A stretch of DNA of 64,000 nucleotides from Gorsachius magnificus (Eukaryota; Chordata; Aves; Pelecaniformes; Ardeidae). The notes beneath the pieces are model-generated. The model saw only the letters and a list, made by a program, of their open reading frames with translations, had not been told where the DNA came from and made no database searches. The position numbers and the translations under genes were made by a program. The stretch covers positions 41,682,590-41,746,589 of the forward strand of contig CM067087.1 of assembly GCA_034008185.1 (NCBI GenBank), in the 5' to 3' direction. Position 1 is the first letter of the stretch. Each line of letters begins with the position of its first letter. Below are positions 38,812-50,000 of this stretch, piece by piece.

Positions 38812-39392
38812 GTCACAGAATGGCAAGGGTTGGAAGGGACCTCGGGAGATCACCCAGTCCAAGCCTCCTGCTAAAGCAGGTTCTCCTAGAGCATGTTGCA
38901 CAGGACTTCATCCAGGCGGGCTTTGAATATCTCCAGAGAAGGAGGCTCCACACCCCCCTGGGCAGCCTCTTCCAGTGCCCTGTCCCCCTCAAAGTAAAGA
39001 AGTTTTTCCTCGTATTCAACTGAAACCTCTTATGTTTCAGTTTGTGCCCATGGCCCCTTGTCCTGGTGCTGGGCACCACTAAGAAGAGTCTGGCTCCGTC
39101 CTCGTGACACCCACCCTTAAGATATTTGTATATGTTGATGAGGTCCCCTCTCAGCCTTCTCTTCTTCAGGCTGAAGAAGCCCCCCTCCCTCAGCCTTTCC
39201 TCATAGGGCAGATGCTCCAGCCCCTTTATCACCCTAGTTGCTCTCCTCTGGACTCTCTCTAGGAGTTCTTCACCTTTCTTGAACTGGGGAGCGCAGAGCT
39301 GGACACAGTACTCCAGGTGGGGTCTCACTAGGGCAGAGTAGAGGGGGAGGAGAACCTCCCTCGACCTGCTGGCCACACTCCTCTTCATTAGG
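38812..39392 (-). mobile_element. CR1: CR1 LINE 3' fragment
   Basis: On the - strand it carries the C-terminal ORF2 region ([42 protein letters not shown]) and ends in the CR1 tail near 38812. It lies about 480 bases upstream of the FIIND-DD start codon. The frame is nearly intact. Confidence 0.93.
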
Positions 39393-39450
39393 CTAGGATG
39401 GAATGGAATGAATAGGATGGAGTAGAATAGGATGGAACAGAACAGAAGGT
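39393..39450 (+). repeat. (GGAAT)n-like simple repeat
   Basis: Imperfect ggaat, gaatagga and ggaaca units follow directly after the 5' break of the CR1 fragment. Confidence 0.8.
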
Positions 39451-39713
39451 GTTGTATATACATACTGGATACACAGCACCTGTAGGTATGTGTCATTACG
39501 TACAGCAGAACACCTCACCTCTGCGCGCACATGGTGCCTGGGCACCCCAAGCTGGGTACAGCCCCGAGGCAAGGGCTGCAAACTCACCCACCGGAGGTGG
39601 CAGGGATGGGGGACAGCAGGGTGTGCTCCAAGATGGGCACACAGGTCCCTGGGATCGCCACCACCACCCGGCTGGTGCCATATGGGAACCGAGGCAGCGA
39701 GCAGGGGCCAGGG

Positions 39714-39790
39714 AATCACAGAATCGTTTAGGTGGAAAAGACCTTTAAGATCATCAAGTCCAGCCATTAACCTAACCCTGCCATTAAGCG
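39714..39790 (-). mobile_element. CR1: Short CR1 3'-end fragment
   Basis: About 75 bases match the terminal segment of CR1: on + it begins aatcacagaatcgtttaggt and continues tttaagatcatcaagtccag. This is the same region as seen at 10723-10790. Confidence 0.85.
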
Positions 39791-41197
39791 CTGTCAGTGC
39801 CGCTGCTGCCTGTGTCACCCTCATCTCCCCTTTGCTAGCCCCGGGGGGCCACCCTGGCATCTCCTGCCTTCCTCTGCCGGCAGGAAACACCATGGGCAGC
39901 TCCGCACGCTGCTGCTGCCGCCGAGCTTGGGAAGGGAATATGCCAGATGCTGCCCTCGCAGATGGCGCGTTGGGACCTGCCTCTGAGATGCTGGCAGAGC
40001 TACTTATTAAAAAAAAAATAAAATAAAGAAAAAAACCCAGCCCAAACCTGCAGCAGCACCTTTTTTTTTTTTTTAAAAAAAAAAAAGAGGGAATATAAGC
40101 TTCTCCATGAGAAGCATTTTGATAGTAAGGTGCTCCTGGAGCATCTAAGGTGCCCTGAGAGCTGCAGCAAACCTAGAGCCGGCAGCCCTTCTGCCCTGAG
40201 AGTGCCAGCGGACGATGCTCACCTCTGCAGGGAAGTAAAACATCCCTGCAAGATCCTGCCGAACCCAGGCAAGGGCCCGCGAGGATGGGGATTTCCAGGC
40301 CTCCAGGCAGGTCTGGACAAGGAAACCCTTGCACACTCTCACTTCCCTCCTCCCTGCCCTGCTGCCTGCCAGCTGAGTACACCTGGCTGGAAACATCCAA
40401 AATCTTCTCCATTTGTGCCAGGAGAAGCTAAGCCCTTTGGAAAGAGGGTGTATCCGATGTTTGGGTTAAAACTATTCCTCTTACACCAAAAGCTCATCCA
40501 GCCCGAGCCCAGATCTCAGCATCGCCCTCCTCCCCTTGCACCAACCCCAAAGTGGCTCCTGGGCACCGGCAGAGTGTGGAGTCACCCTTTGTGTGTCTGC
40601 CCAGGGCACACGTGACAAAAAAAAAGATAAGCTCCATAAATAAGTGTAATTATATAAATAAACAGTCTCAAAATACCGTCCCTGGCGCCTTTGAACTGCT
40701 CAGCTCCCATGTCCTCCCGTCCTGGGTATGAAGGAGCCGGGTGCGGCATCGGGAGCCCCCATCACTGCCCCTCTCCCCTGTGCATCCAGCCCCAGCCCCC
40801 AGCCACCACCGCCTCCTGCCAGCCCCACGCTGCCAAACAACTCTGGAAAATCCCTATCCCCAGGAGAACATTTGCGCCGAGCTCGCGGGAACAAGCTATA
40901 ATGCTCGGGCTGCAAAGGGCGCTTGTAAAACTGTGATCAAAACCCGACCAAATAAAAAACCATTTCATGTGAAACACTGGAAAAGCAACAGATAAGGGTC
41001 AATTTAGGCAGAGATGAAAATGCCAGTGAAGCTGCTGAAGGAAATCTCCCTTGCAAGCAACACCCTGCCGCCAGGCCAGGCACTGGCAAGTCCAGCCTGG
41101 AACAAACTAAAGGGGGCGGAAAAAGTTCATGGAACAACGACAAGAGCTTGAATGTGACAGTAAGTGCCCACAATAGGATACAATGGAGAGAAAATGG

Positions 41198-41242
<45 letters not shown>

Positions 41243-42522
41243 AGCAGAAGAGAACTGAGAAACAGAAGATGTCCATGTGATGCAGAGGGTTTGGGCTGGT
41301 GGTTTTGTCTTTCCCGGCCCCATTCCTTGATGCCGCTCAGAGCTTGCTAAGCATGGCTGCCTTGAACCATTATTTTCCTGACTTTTTCCAGACATCCTCA
41401 CACTGAGGTGAAGAAATATACTTGTGCAATAAATGTCCTGATAACTATGCCAACACAAAGTATTCATAAATCATCCCGAGGCAGGCCCAACCCGGTGCAC
41501 ATTGTTGGTGGAGTCGCGCAGCAGTTGCACCACTTGGACCAAAATACTCAATTTGAGTCTTTTCCTTCAAGGGCCTGATTCACCCACCAGCAAAGACTGT
41601 TCCAGGTTTTGCATCAGCAACCCTTTACCAGTTTAAACTGGAGTCATGCAGTGGTGAAGCAGGGCTTGAATTCAGTTTCCCAAAGCATAAATCCTCTTTC
41701 TTTCAAGGGCAGGGGCAGAAGCAATAGCGATTTATGAGAAGCTTTAATGGCACTGGATAAGTTAGTCCTTCCCGTGGAAAGAGAAAGTTGAACTCTCTGA
41801 TGCACCCTGGGATGGCTCTCGCGGGGTTTTCCTGCCCCTCCTCTCCGAGGGGGGACACGTGAGTTCCCCGTGGCTGAGGTCTGCTGGTGCAAACCGCTGC
41901 AGGCAGCCAGCCAAGCCTCCACGGAGGACTCAGGATGTAGAGTCTGAGATACCTTCGGATTTTTTCCAAGGGTGCCAGGCACTTATCACCTAAAAATCAG
42001 GCTCTGCTTGAGCCGTGCAGGTGGGACACCATGAACGCAGCCATCCAGAGCACTTTCACCCCCCTACGACTCCTCCCTGACTGCAGATACAGCCCCCAGA
42101 CCCTGGGCCTGTCCCAGCCGTCAGGCAGGGAATGAGCAACACCACTTTCACCAGAGACTACCCAGTCTTACAGATGAGGACAAATCATATGAACACAGTA
42201 CCTGTACCAAATACGTGGAGGGTAGCAGTTTGTCTAAGGAGTGAGATGAGAAGAGCCATCTCCTCTTTCTCCCTCGGCACATTTGACCAGGGGTTTCAGA
42301 AGCAGGTTTTTCAGCACAGAAGTTGATAATGACACATTATTATTATTATTACTACTAATAATAATAATTTAGAACAGTCTACACATTTGCTTTTTAGGTA
42401 CTATTTGAGTAACTACTGTATTTACCAGAATACTTACAGAAAACATGAGAGACGCATGAATAAAACTACTGATGTCAAAGCTCCTGCATCATCCACTTTG
42501 TAGCCCCAGGCATTTTGCTGCC
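39791..42522. other. Intergenic, no gene recognised
   Basis: The stretch contains an inverted poly-T/poly-A block at about 40061-40086 and a 43-base G run. Open frames are short or Pro/Ser-rich shadows. Confidence 0.5.
41199..41241 (+). repeat. 43-base G run
   Basis: Forty-three uninterrupted Gs follow aaaatggc. It is an extreme homopolymer with strong G-quadruplex potential, and the true length is probably not resolved. Confidence 0.95.
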
Positions 42523-43522
42523 TGTATTGGGTTTCTGTAGCAAGGTCTTGGTAGTGGGGGGGCTACAGGGGGGGCTTCTGTGAGAAGCTGCCAGAAGTTT
42601 TCCCTGTGTCCACCGCTGGCCAAGGCCAAGCCAATCAGCAACAGTGGAAGCACCTCTGTGATAACATATTTAAGAAGGAAAAAAACCTGCTGCGGCTCAG
42701 TAGCCGGAGAGAGAAGAGAAGTGAGAGGATGGGAGAGAAAACAGCCCTGCAGGCACCAAGGTCAGTGAAGAAGGAGGGGAGGAGGGGCTCCAGGCGCCAG
42801 AGCAGAGATTCCCCTGCAGCCCGTGGTGAAGACCATGGTGAGGCAGGCGTCCCCCTGCAGCCCATGGAGGCCCACGGAGGAGCAGATCTCCACCTGTAGC
42901 CTGTGGAGGGGGCCCAAAGGAAGGAGGCTGTGACCCCATGGGGGGGGGGTTTGGATGAGGGGCCCTGCTGAGCAGTCTGCTCCTGAGGGACTGCACCCCG
43001 TGGGAGGGATGGACCCATGCTGGAGCAGTTCGTGAAGAACTGTAGCCCGTGGGAAGGACTCACATTGGAGAAGTTCGTGGAGGACTGTCTCCCGTGAGAG
43101 GGACCCCACGCATGAGCAGGGGAAGAGTCCTCTCCCAAGGAAGAGGAAGCGGCAGAGACAACGTGTGATGAACTGACCTCAACCCCCATTCCCATCCCCC
43201 TGTGCCACTGGGGGGGGTGTAGGTAGAAAAAACTGGGAGTGAAGTTGAGCCCAAGAAGAAAGGAGGGGTGGGGGGAAGGTGTTTTAAGATTCAGCAGTTT
43301 TTATCCTCTCCTTCTCTGATTTTGATTGGTAATAAATTAAATTAGTTTCATCAAGTTGAGACTGTTTTGCCTGTGATATTAACTGGCAAATGATCTCTCC
43401 CTGTCCTTATCTCAACTCATGAGCTTTTTGATCTACTTTTCCCTCCTCTGTCCGGTTAAAGAGGGGAGTGATAGAGCGGCTTTGGTGGGCCCCTGGCATC
43501 CAGCCTGGGTCAAACCACCACA
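42523..43522 (+). mobile_element. Solo LTR of an endogenous retrovirus, 1,000 bp, with target duplication
   Basis: The element starts TGTATTGGG and ends CCACCACA, and ctgcc occurs directly on both sides (42518-42522 and 43523-43527). That is a 5-base target duplication and fixes the ends. It has a TATA-like catatttaag near 42664 and AATAAA near 43331. Internally it holds diverged tandem copies of a segment around ctgtagcccgtgggagggac. No retroviral gene is present. The orientation is + from the promoter-to-poly(A) order. Confidence 0.9.
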
Positions 43523-43527
43523 CTGCC

Positions 43528-44977
43528 CAAGCCAGCCACGACAACACTAGGTCACAAGGATCTTCAGTGCTCAAATCAATTATTTACCTCCTCAGTGGAC
43601 TCATATTTTTTAAGAAAAGCTTGATCAGCAACCAGTTGTACTTGCTGTTTTGGGTTGGCCATGCACCATCCCAGTACAACAGTCAGTGTGTTCCAGCCAT
43701 GCATGGGATCATTATAATATATGTAAAGCAAGAGAATATCTTTGAATGTATTCAAATAATAGCTATTCACATATTCATACAGGAATTTGTGAGAGTACCC
43801 TGTGCCAAGCTTAAAATGTGGGCTGTAATTGTTTGCTTAGGACAGTAGGTTATACTCTACAGTTAAGTCCCCTTTGTCAGGAAATACGAGATCTTTTCAT
43901 CCAAAGGACAAACGAGCCACATACTTTGCATGCGGTCCCTTTGCAATTAGCTTAAGCATGGAATTAGCTGTGTTCAAATTGCAGAGGCAGCAGCTGGTCA
44001 GTTCTTCCAAAGCCTGGCACTTTTCCTTATTCCTACATGTCCCTCAGGCCCCTGCTAAACAGCTCGCCTTGGAACCCCATCGCCAGCTTCGCCTGAGCAC
44101 GGGCCAGGCCGTTATTCATTACTATGAAATTAGATTTTTCCTCTCCAGCTCTTGCTCCATTCCTCAAGTTAAACAAGCTCTTCCTGCAGCTGCAGGACCA
44201 TTACTTATTGATAGCAGCAGAGTTAAGTCCTCCCCCTGAAAGGAAGGGATCAATTTTAATACTGTAAGTGTCCAAATGCTATGGCTTCCTCTTCAGTGCC
44301 ATTATATATTGCAGCAGCACATCTTGATTTAAGGTGAAACCACCCCCTAAATATTTTCCTATAGCTTGCTGCTATTACGTTTACTTTATCTGATGCCTAC
44401 AGTCGCCTTTCCGTCGGCAGCAGGGTCACAGGTTATTGTTCAGCTCCAGCAGTTAGCAGCTGGTGGGGCGTGAGGAAGGGGCATGGAGCCTACCAGTGCC
44501 AGGATCAGGCCCCATGGTCCCAGGTGATGGGCAGGAGGCCATGGACCTGTCTGTGAAGAAATGCCGTGGTGTTGTACAGCTGGCACCAGTCACGCTGCCA
44601 GCCCATGCCCCAAACAGGGCCTGCACCCACACCCCCCTGCCCCGGGCCTGTGATAAAGAGTAAATAAAATTAATTGCACTCACCAGATCCCCAGGCTATC
44701 ATAGCCCAGGCTTTTATGCCAACTTCTCCCTGCCTCAGCAGTGGCTGCCAGCCCCGGTCTCTGCTGCAGCAGGACAGAGATGCAAGAAGCAGCAGTGGGA
44801 AAGTGGGAGCTGATGAGGGGGAGGAAGAGGGAGCTCCCGCCCTGCCCGGTCATTAGGGTGGCAGGATTCAGCTGGTTTGAGGTGGGTCCTCCCCAGGGCT
44901 GGGTGCCTGTGGCCCCCACACTCCTTTTGCTGGGGATTTTTTTTTTTTTTTTTGAGGTGGGGGTCAGACTCTTCTCC
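43528..44977. other. Intergenic, no gene recognised
   Basis: The sequence is unremarkable and ends in a poly-T tract at about 44937-44953 just before a CR1 fragment. Confidence 0.5.
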
Positions 44978-45250
44978 AGGAGATAGGATGAGGGGAAATA
45001 GCTGCAAGTTGCACGAGGGCAGGTTTAGGTTGGGCATTAGGAAAAATTTCTTTACCAAAAGGGCTGTCAAGCATTGGAACGGGCTGCCCAGGGAAGGGGT
45101 CGAGTCCCCATCCCTGGGGGTATTTAGAAGCCGGGCAGACGCGGTGCTTGGGGACAGGGTTTAGTGGTGGGATGGCAGGGGCAGGGGAGCGGCTGGGCTC
45201 GGGGAGCTTAAAGGGCTTTTCCAGCCTCAACGATTCCCTGATTCTGTGAT
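44978..45250 (+). mobile_element. CR1: CR1 LINE 3' fragment
   Basis: The + strand encodes the ORF2 end (GRFRLGIRKNFFTKRAVKHW, NGLPREGVESPSL) and finishes in tgattctgtgat, the CR1 tail. Confidence 0.93.
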
Positions 45251-46854
45251 TTTCTCCCCAAACCGCACCGGCATCTTTCTGGCTGCCGGCAAAACGAGAG
45301 CTCCCGGCACCGACGCCAAAGCCGCCTGCAGGTGGCAACAGCTCCGCGCCCCGCGCAGCTCCGCGCCCCGCGCCCGCCTCCGCGGCGGCTGCTCCCGGCC
45401 AGACCTCATCCAGCGGGCACAACCGTACAGACACAGCCCCATGGGTGGTAAATCAACCTCACGCTCACTTTTTTGACAGATGGACATTTGGGAAGTTGAT
45501 TGTTTCTATTTGGGGTTGGTTGTTTTTTTTTTTCTTAATTAAAAATATTTAAGTTAAAACCCACAATTCCCAGTGACCTGGCTCCGAAAGCACCACCGTG
45601 ATGTGTCCTGCTCAGCTCCCCTCACCGTCTCCCTGTGCAGCAGATGCTCACAGATAGTTCAGCTGGAAATAAACCTGGATGCATGAAGAGGCTTTTTTTG
45701 CTACGTTTGGGTTTTGTTTTCTTAAACAAAAGGCAGGGCCTGGCTGCCCCTTGCAGTAAAAGAGCAAGGAGAGAGGAGGACTCTGAGCCAGGAAAAGGAG
45801 AGGAAGGAAACGAGAGGGAATTGCTGAATGCGGTGGGAAGGCAGGTCAGTTGAGCACAGGGGGGAAATGAAAATGAAAAGAGGAAAAATGGAGTTTTAGC
45901 TTCAGACACACGTTAGCCTGTTCAGCAAAATACATATAAAGGGGCAGCATGTGGTTTGAGGAGGCGGCAGTCAGAAAATCAGTGTTTCCCCTCAAAATTA
46001 TATCCAGGGACCCCCAGGACAGGTGACCCCTCACAGCCATGACCAATATTCCTGGATTTTAGCTCAGAAAATACAACCATAATCACCAGGGGACGGATCC
46101 CAACGCCTCCATCTGCGTCCTGCTTCATTTCTGACTTCATAATTGCGTACAGGCCTTTGTATAACATACAGGCATTAGCTGGTTTTAATTTCCACTAACT
46201 TCTCTGCAGACAGGCTTTTGTCTGGAAGCTGTAAATGAAAGCATTCACCACTTGTGACATGGTGTCGTCACTTAGAGAAGTAATTCCAAACAGCCATCTT
46301 CTTCTTTGGGGTGAAAAGGCCAGAAGTATGTTGCTAGAGTTCCTGCCACACAGAAATTGGTGAACACCTGTGTCTTATAATTACGCCACCCGTGTTTTCT
46401 GGATATTCACTGTATTTACTCCATTCTGCTCCATGTCACGTCCTCATCCTGGATCTCCAAGAGATGACAGAGGTTGCAGGAGGCCTCCCAACATCTGCAC
46501 TGAAGCATTTGTTGCGACGCAGTGCATGGCACGGGGAGGGAGGGAGGGAGGAGGATGCTCTGGGCTCAGAGTCTCACCTCTAAATTCTCTTTTTTTTATC
46601 ACGTTAACTTGCAAGAAGTCCCGCACTGACAGACACACGCTGCACATGAACTGTGCACTTTGAGCTTTCCATCTGCTTAGAAAAAAACCCAGTTTTGGGG
46701 TGGTGCCGATAATCTCCATATCCCAAATGATACCCCAGCATTCCTGGGTACTCTGTTCTCCTCTACCATCAAATCACCCTGCAGCTCATTTTGTTAAAAT
46801 GAAATCAATGCTCTTAATTGTCAAAAATGCTTTAAACCACCGGTGTTTTCAGAA
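45251..46854. other. Intergenic, no gene recognised
   Basis: A G/C-rich block lies at 45260-45420 without a convincing exon. The remainder is A/T-rich and empty to my reading. Confidence 0.45.
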
Positions 46855-47051
46855 AGTTACCCAGTGCGGAACAGGTTGCCCAGAGAGGGGGTGGAGGCCC
46901 CATCCCTGGGAACATTCAAGACCAGGTTGGACGGGGCTCTGAGCAACCTGATCTGGTTAAAGGTGTCCCTGCTCCCTGCAGGGGGGTTGGACTAGATGAC
47001 CTCTGGGGGTCCCTTCCAACCCAAAACATTCTATGATTCTATGGTTCTATG
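46855..47051 (+). mobile_element. CR1: CR1 LINE 3' fragment
   Basis: The + strand reads gcggaacaggttgcccagag, then gttggactagatgacctctg, and ends in attctatgattctatggttc, the CR1 3' tail. The ORF2 part is short and broken. Confidence 0.93.
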
Positions 47052-50000
47052 TGGTCAGAATTAAGAGCTTTCCATGCACTGTCACCTGAGCAGACGACAA
47101 TTCAGGTCTCAATGCTGCAAAGCTGTTGGCATGGGAGGAATCCAAAATGAGCAGCTTTGCCAAGCGAGGACCAAACCTATAGCGCAGGGCCAGAAACCCT
47201 TTCCCTCCGCACCCAAGTAATCAGAGCAATTCCAGCCTGTGTTGAGACCATCAAACACATTTTATACTAAACTCTATCACTCACTGAAAATCTTGTTCCT
47301 TACATCTATTTGTGTCCATTTATGAACAAATAAATCTGTCATGCTGTCTGGGAGCAAGGTGGCCTGGGATACAAAGACTTTACCTGTCTGTATTTTCTTA
47401 AACCACAACTCAAAGCAAAACCTGCCCAGGAAGCCCTTGGAGATGCTCCGAGCAGGTCCCACATTAAACAGGGCTCCAACTTGCCGGCTGCTGGGCACAC
47501 CAATAGTTTGAGCTGCCTTGGAAATGTTTGCACAGATGGGAGCTGGGGTGACCAGTGCCATTCAGCACGTCCAAATTGGTGAGGCATCCATTAGCATCAC
47601 CAGGCAACTGGAAAGGGTTATGAATTTAGCAGCGTACCAGTCAGATAGCAAATCGATAGCAGAGTCATTAAATAATGGCTCTAAAAAGGCAAGGAATTAA
47701 TTATATAGCAAATAGATGGTGGCAACCCCACCAACAGCAGAGGGTACAACCAGTAAATCCCATCACATAGGGGCTGATGAGGTGCACCCAGGCAAGCAGA
47801 GGATAGGTTGGCACTGGGGACGGTAAAAATCACCCAAGACCTTTACCTGTAGCAACCCAGCTGCCGGCAAGACTAATACATTTGTGCCGATTTATTATCA
47901 TGGAAGTGATGAAAGAAGAAAAAGCAATTTCACTAACTCAGTCCTTGAAGAATTAGCCAGCAATGTAATCTCAGTGGTATCAGTTAGCTCTGGTGTCTCT
48001 TCTCGGAGGCCCTGGTACCGACAGCCCTGGGCTCCACCAAGAGTCACTTCAGATTTTTTTGTTTGTTTGTTTGTTTGGTGGGGGTTTTTTGCATTTTTTT
48101 TTGGTTTTGGTTGATTTCTGTGGAATGGGGGGTGGGGCTGGAGGCCATTGCCCACCCCCAGCCCATCTCTGCAGCCCTTGCTTCCCTGCAGCCCTGCTCT
48201 GCATCCGTGCCTGAGCTCAGCATCCCGCACGCTGCCTTCTTCCCCTTGCTTCGGGAGAAGCTACTTCACAGCAGCAGCCTTGGTACACAGTGTGGCAGGA
48301 ATTTCTTCTCTCAACATCAAAACCGTGATACATTTTCCATATTTTTATCCTGACTTTCAGAATTTAAATGTCAGTGTCCCCAGATGCAACTGAACTAATA
48401 AATCCAGCCTGCACAGAAGGCTGGGGCTGGCTCAGCGATGGGGAGGACACAGCAAATCTGCTATTTCAGCTGACGGAACCCACACACCTCATTTCCCAAC
48501 ACAGAATATTTGCCCTTTTACATCCAGACCCACCAGTATGTGGGCTGCTGAAAAGGGACCCAAGGAAGCCCAGCTGCGTGGTGGCCGGCAGGACCCCCCA
48601 GACCCAAGGAGTGGAGCCGGGGGCGGCCGTGCCACGGCCTTTCCTGTTTGCTGAGCCACCTCCGTGGCAGGCACGGTTATTTACAGCACATAACACCACG
48701 GTTAAAAATAGCAGGGTCAAACATCCCCTGCCCCTTCATCCTCCCCCGGCAGCTGCGGCCTCCACGCTGCCCCCCCCAACCTCAGCATCCTCATCCCTCC
48801 CTCTTATGCTTTTCGTAAGACATGCGCACAGGGCTGCATCGCTCGCTGCGGGCAGCGGAGGCAGGATGCTTCCCTGCCGAGCACGCAGCCCCTCGTCTGC
48901 CCTGGGCTGGCTATCGCCCCCCCTCCCAGCAAAACAGCTGGCAGGTTTTTCTCCCTTTTTTTTATTTTTTAACAAGCTACCAGCTTGCTGCTCAGGCGAT
49001 GCCCTGACCGAACTCGTTTGGGGTGGCTGTCGGATTTACTGCCAGCAAAACCCCTCTGGCTGCAGCGTGTCACCTGTGCACAGGGGGTCCGGAGAATTTG
49101 GGCTGGTGCTGGCAAAACTGGGGTGGGAAATGTTTAGTTTAGTAAAAATAAAGCATCTTCAGACAGAAGGGGAGAGTGAGAGGGGAATAGGAGAGGGTTT
49201 TCAGCAGGACGATGCCTGCTCCCTGTGCCTGGGGCTTTGCCCCACTCTTTAGTGACCCCTGATCTTTGGGGTGGGTTGCACAAAACCTGGGGCCACCTGA
49301 AATCCCTGCGTGGGATGGCAGAAAGGCAGCTGGGACGCAGCCAGGGTGACCCCGCTCCGGATGCGGGAGCCAGTGGAGAGGAGGAACATCCCTGTGCGTC
49401 CCCGGGCGGGGGGCGAGCAGCCCTGGCTGCACCCCAGTCGTGAGCAGACAGACATTATTTCACCTCCTGATGCTCGGGGTGAGCTCGGGATGCACGAAGG
49501 CAGCCAGCCAGGGCCCGGCCAGCTGGGAACCGCTCCTTCGTGTGCCTTCTGACTCATGCGATTTGTGTGGGTGGCAGAAAAACCGCTCTGAGAGAAAAAG
49601 CAATGGGAAAGAATCTGTTGCTATATTTAACTACAAATAATAGGAAGAGGCTGAGCTTTTGGGCTAAGTTGTAAGTAACAGTGAGATGAAATAATCTCAG
49701 AAATTCATGACTGGATCATGGCAGCCTCTTGAGAAACGGCATGACTAACGAGGGCTGCAGCTTGGAAAAATGTTGCCCCCTGTAAAAAATAAAAAAAAAA
49801 AAATAGTTTTTTGATTATTGCAGACCACTGCAGCGATCCTTCCAGCTGTGAAAAATTGTCCTTTATTGCCTTTTGGTTGTTGTTACTGAATTTTAATCCA
49901 TTTCAGCATTTGTATGTTGAGCTGCTAACGCATCCATGCACAGCACACCAGCCATCCAGCCTCCTCCCCGCCTGCAGGTCTCCCAGGGGTCTTGCTGCCA

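Noticed and set aside
44309..44330. miR-15/16-like seed sequence agcagcacat
   Set aside because: The seed is present, but the rest of the mature sequence differs, no hairpin is apparent, and the known miR-15b/16-2 locus lies in SMC4.
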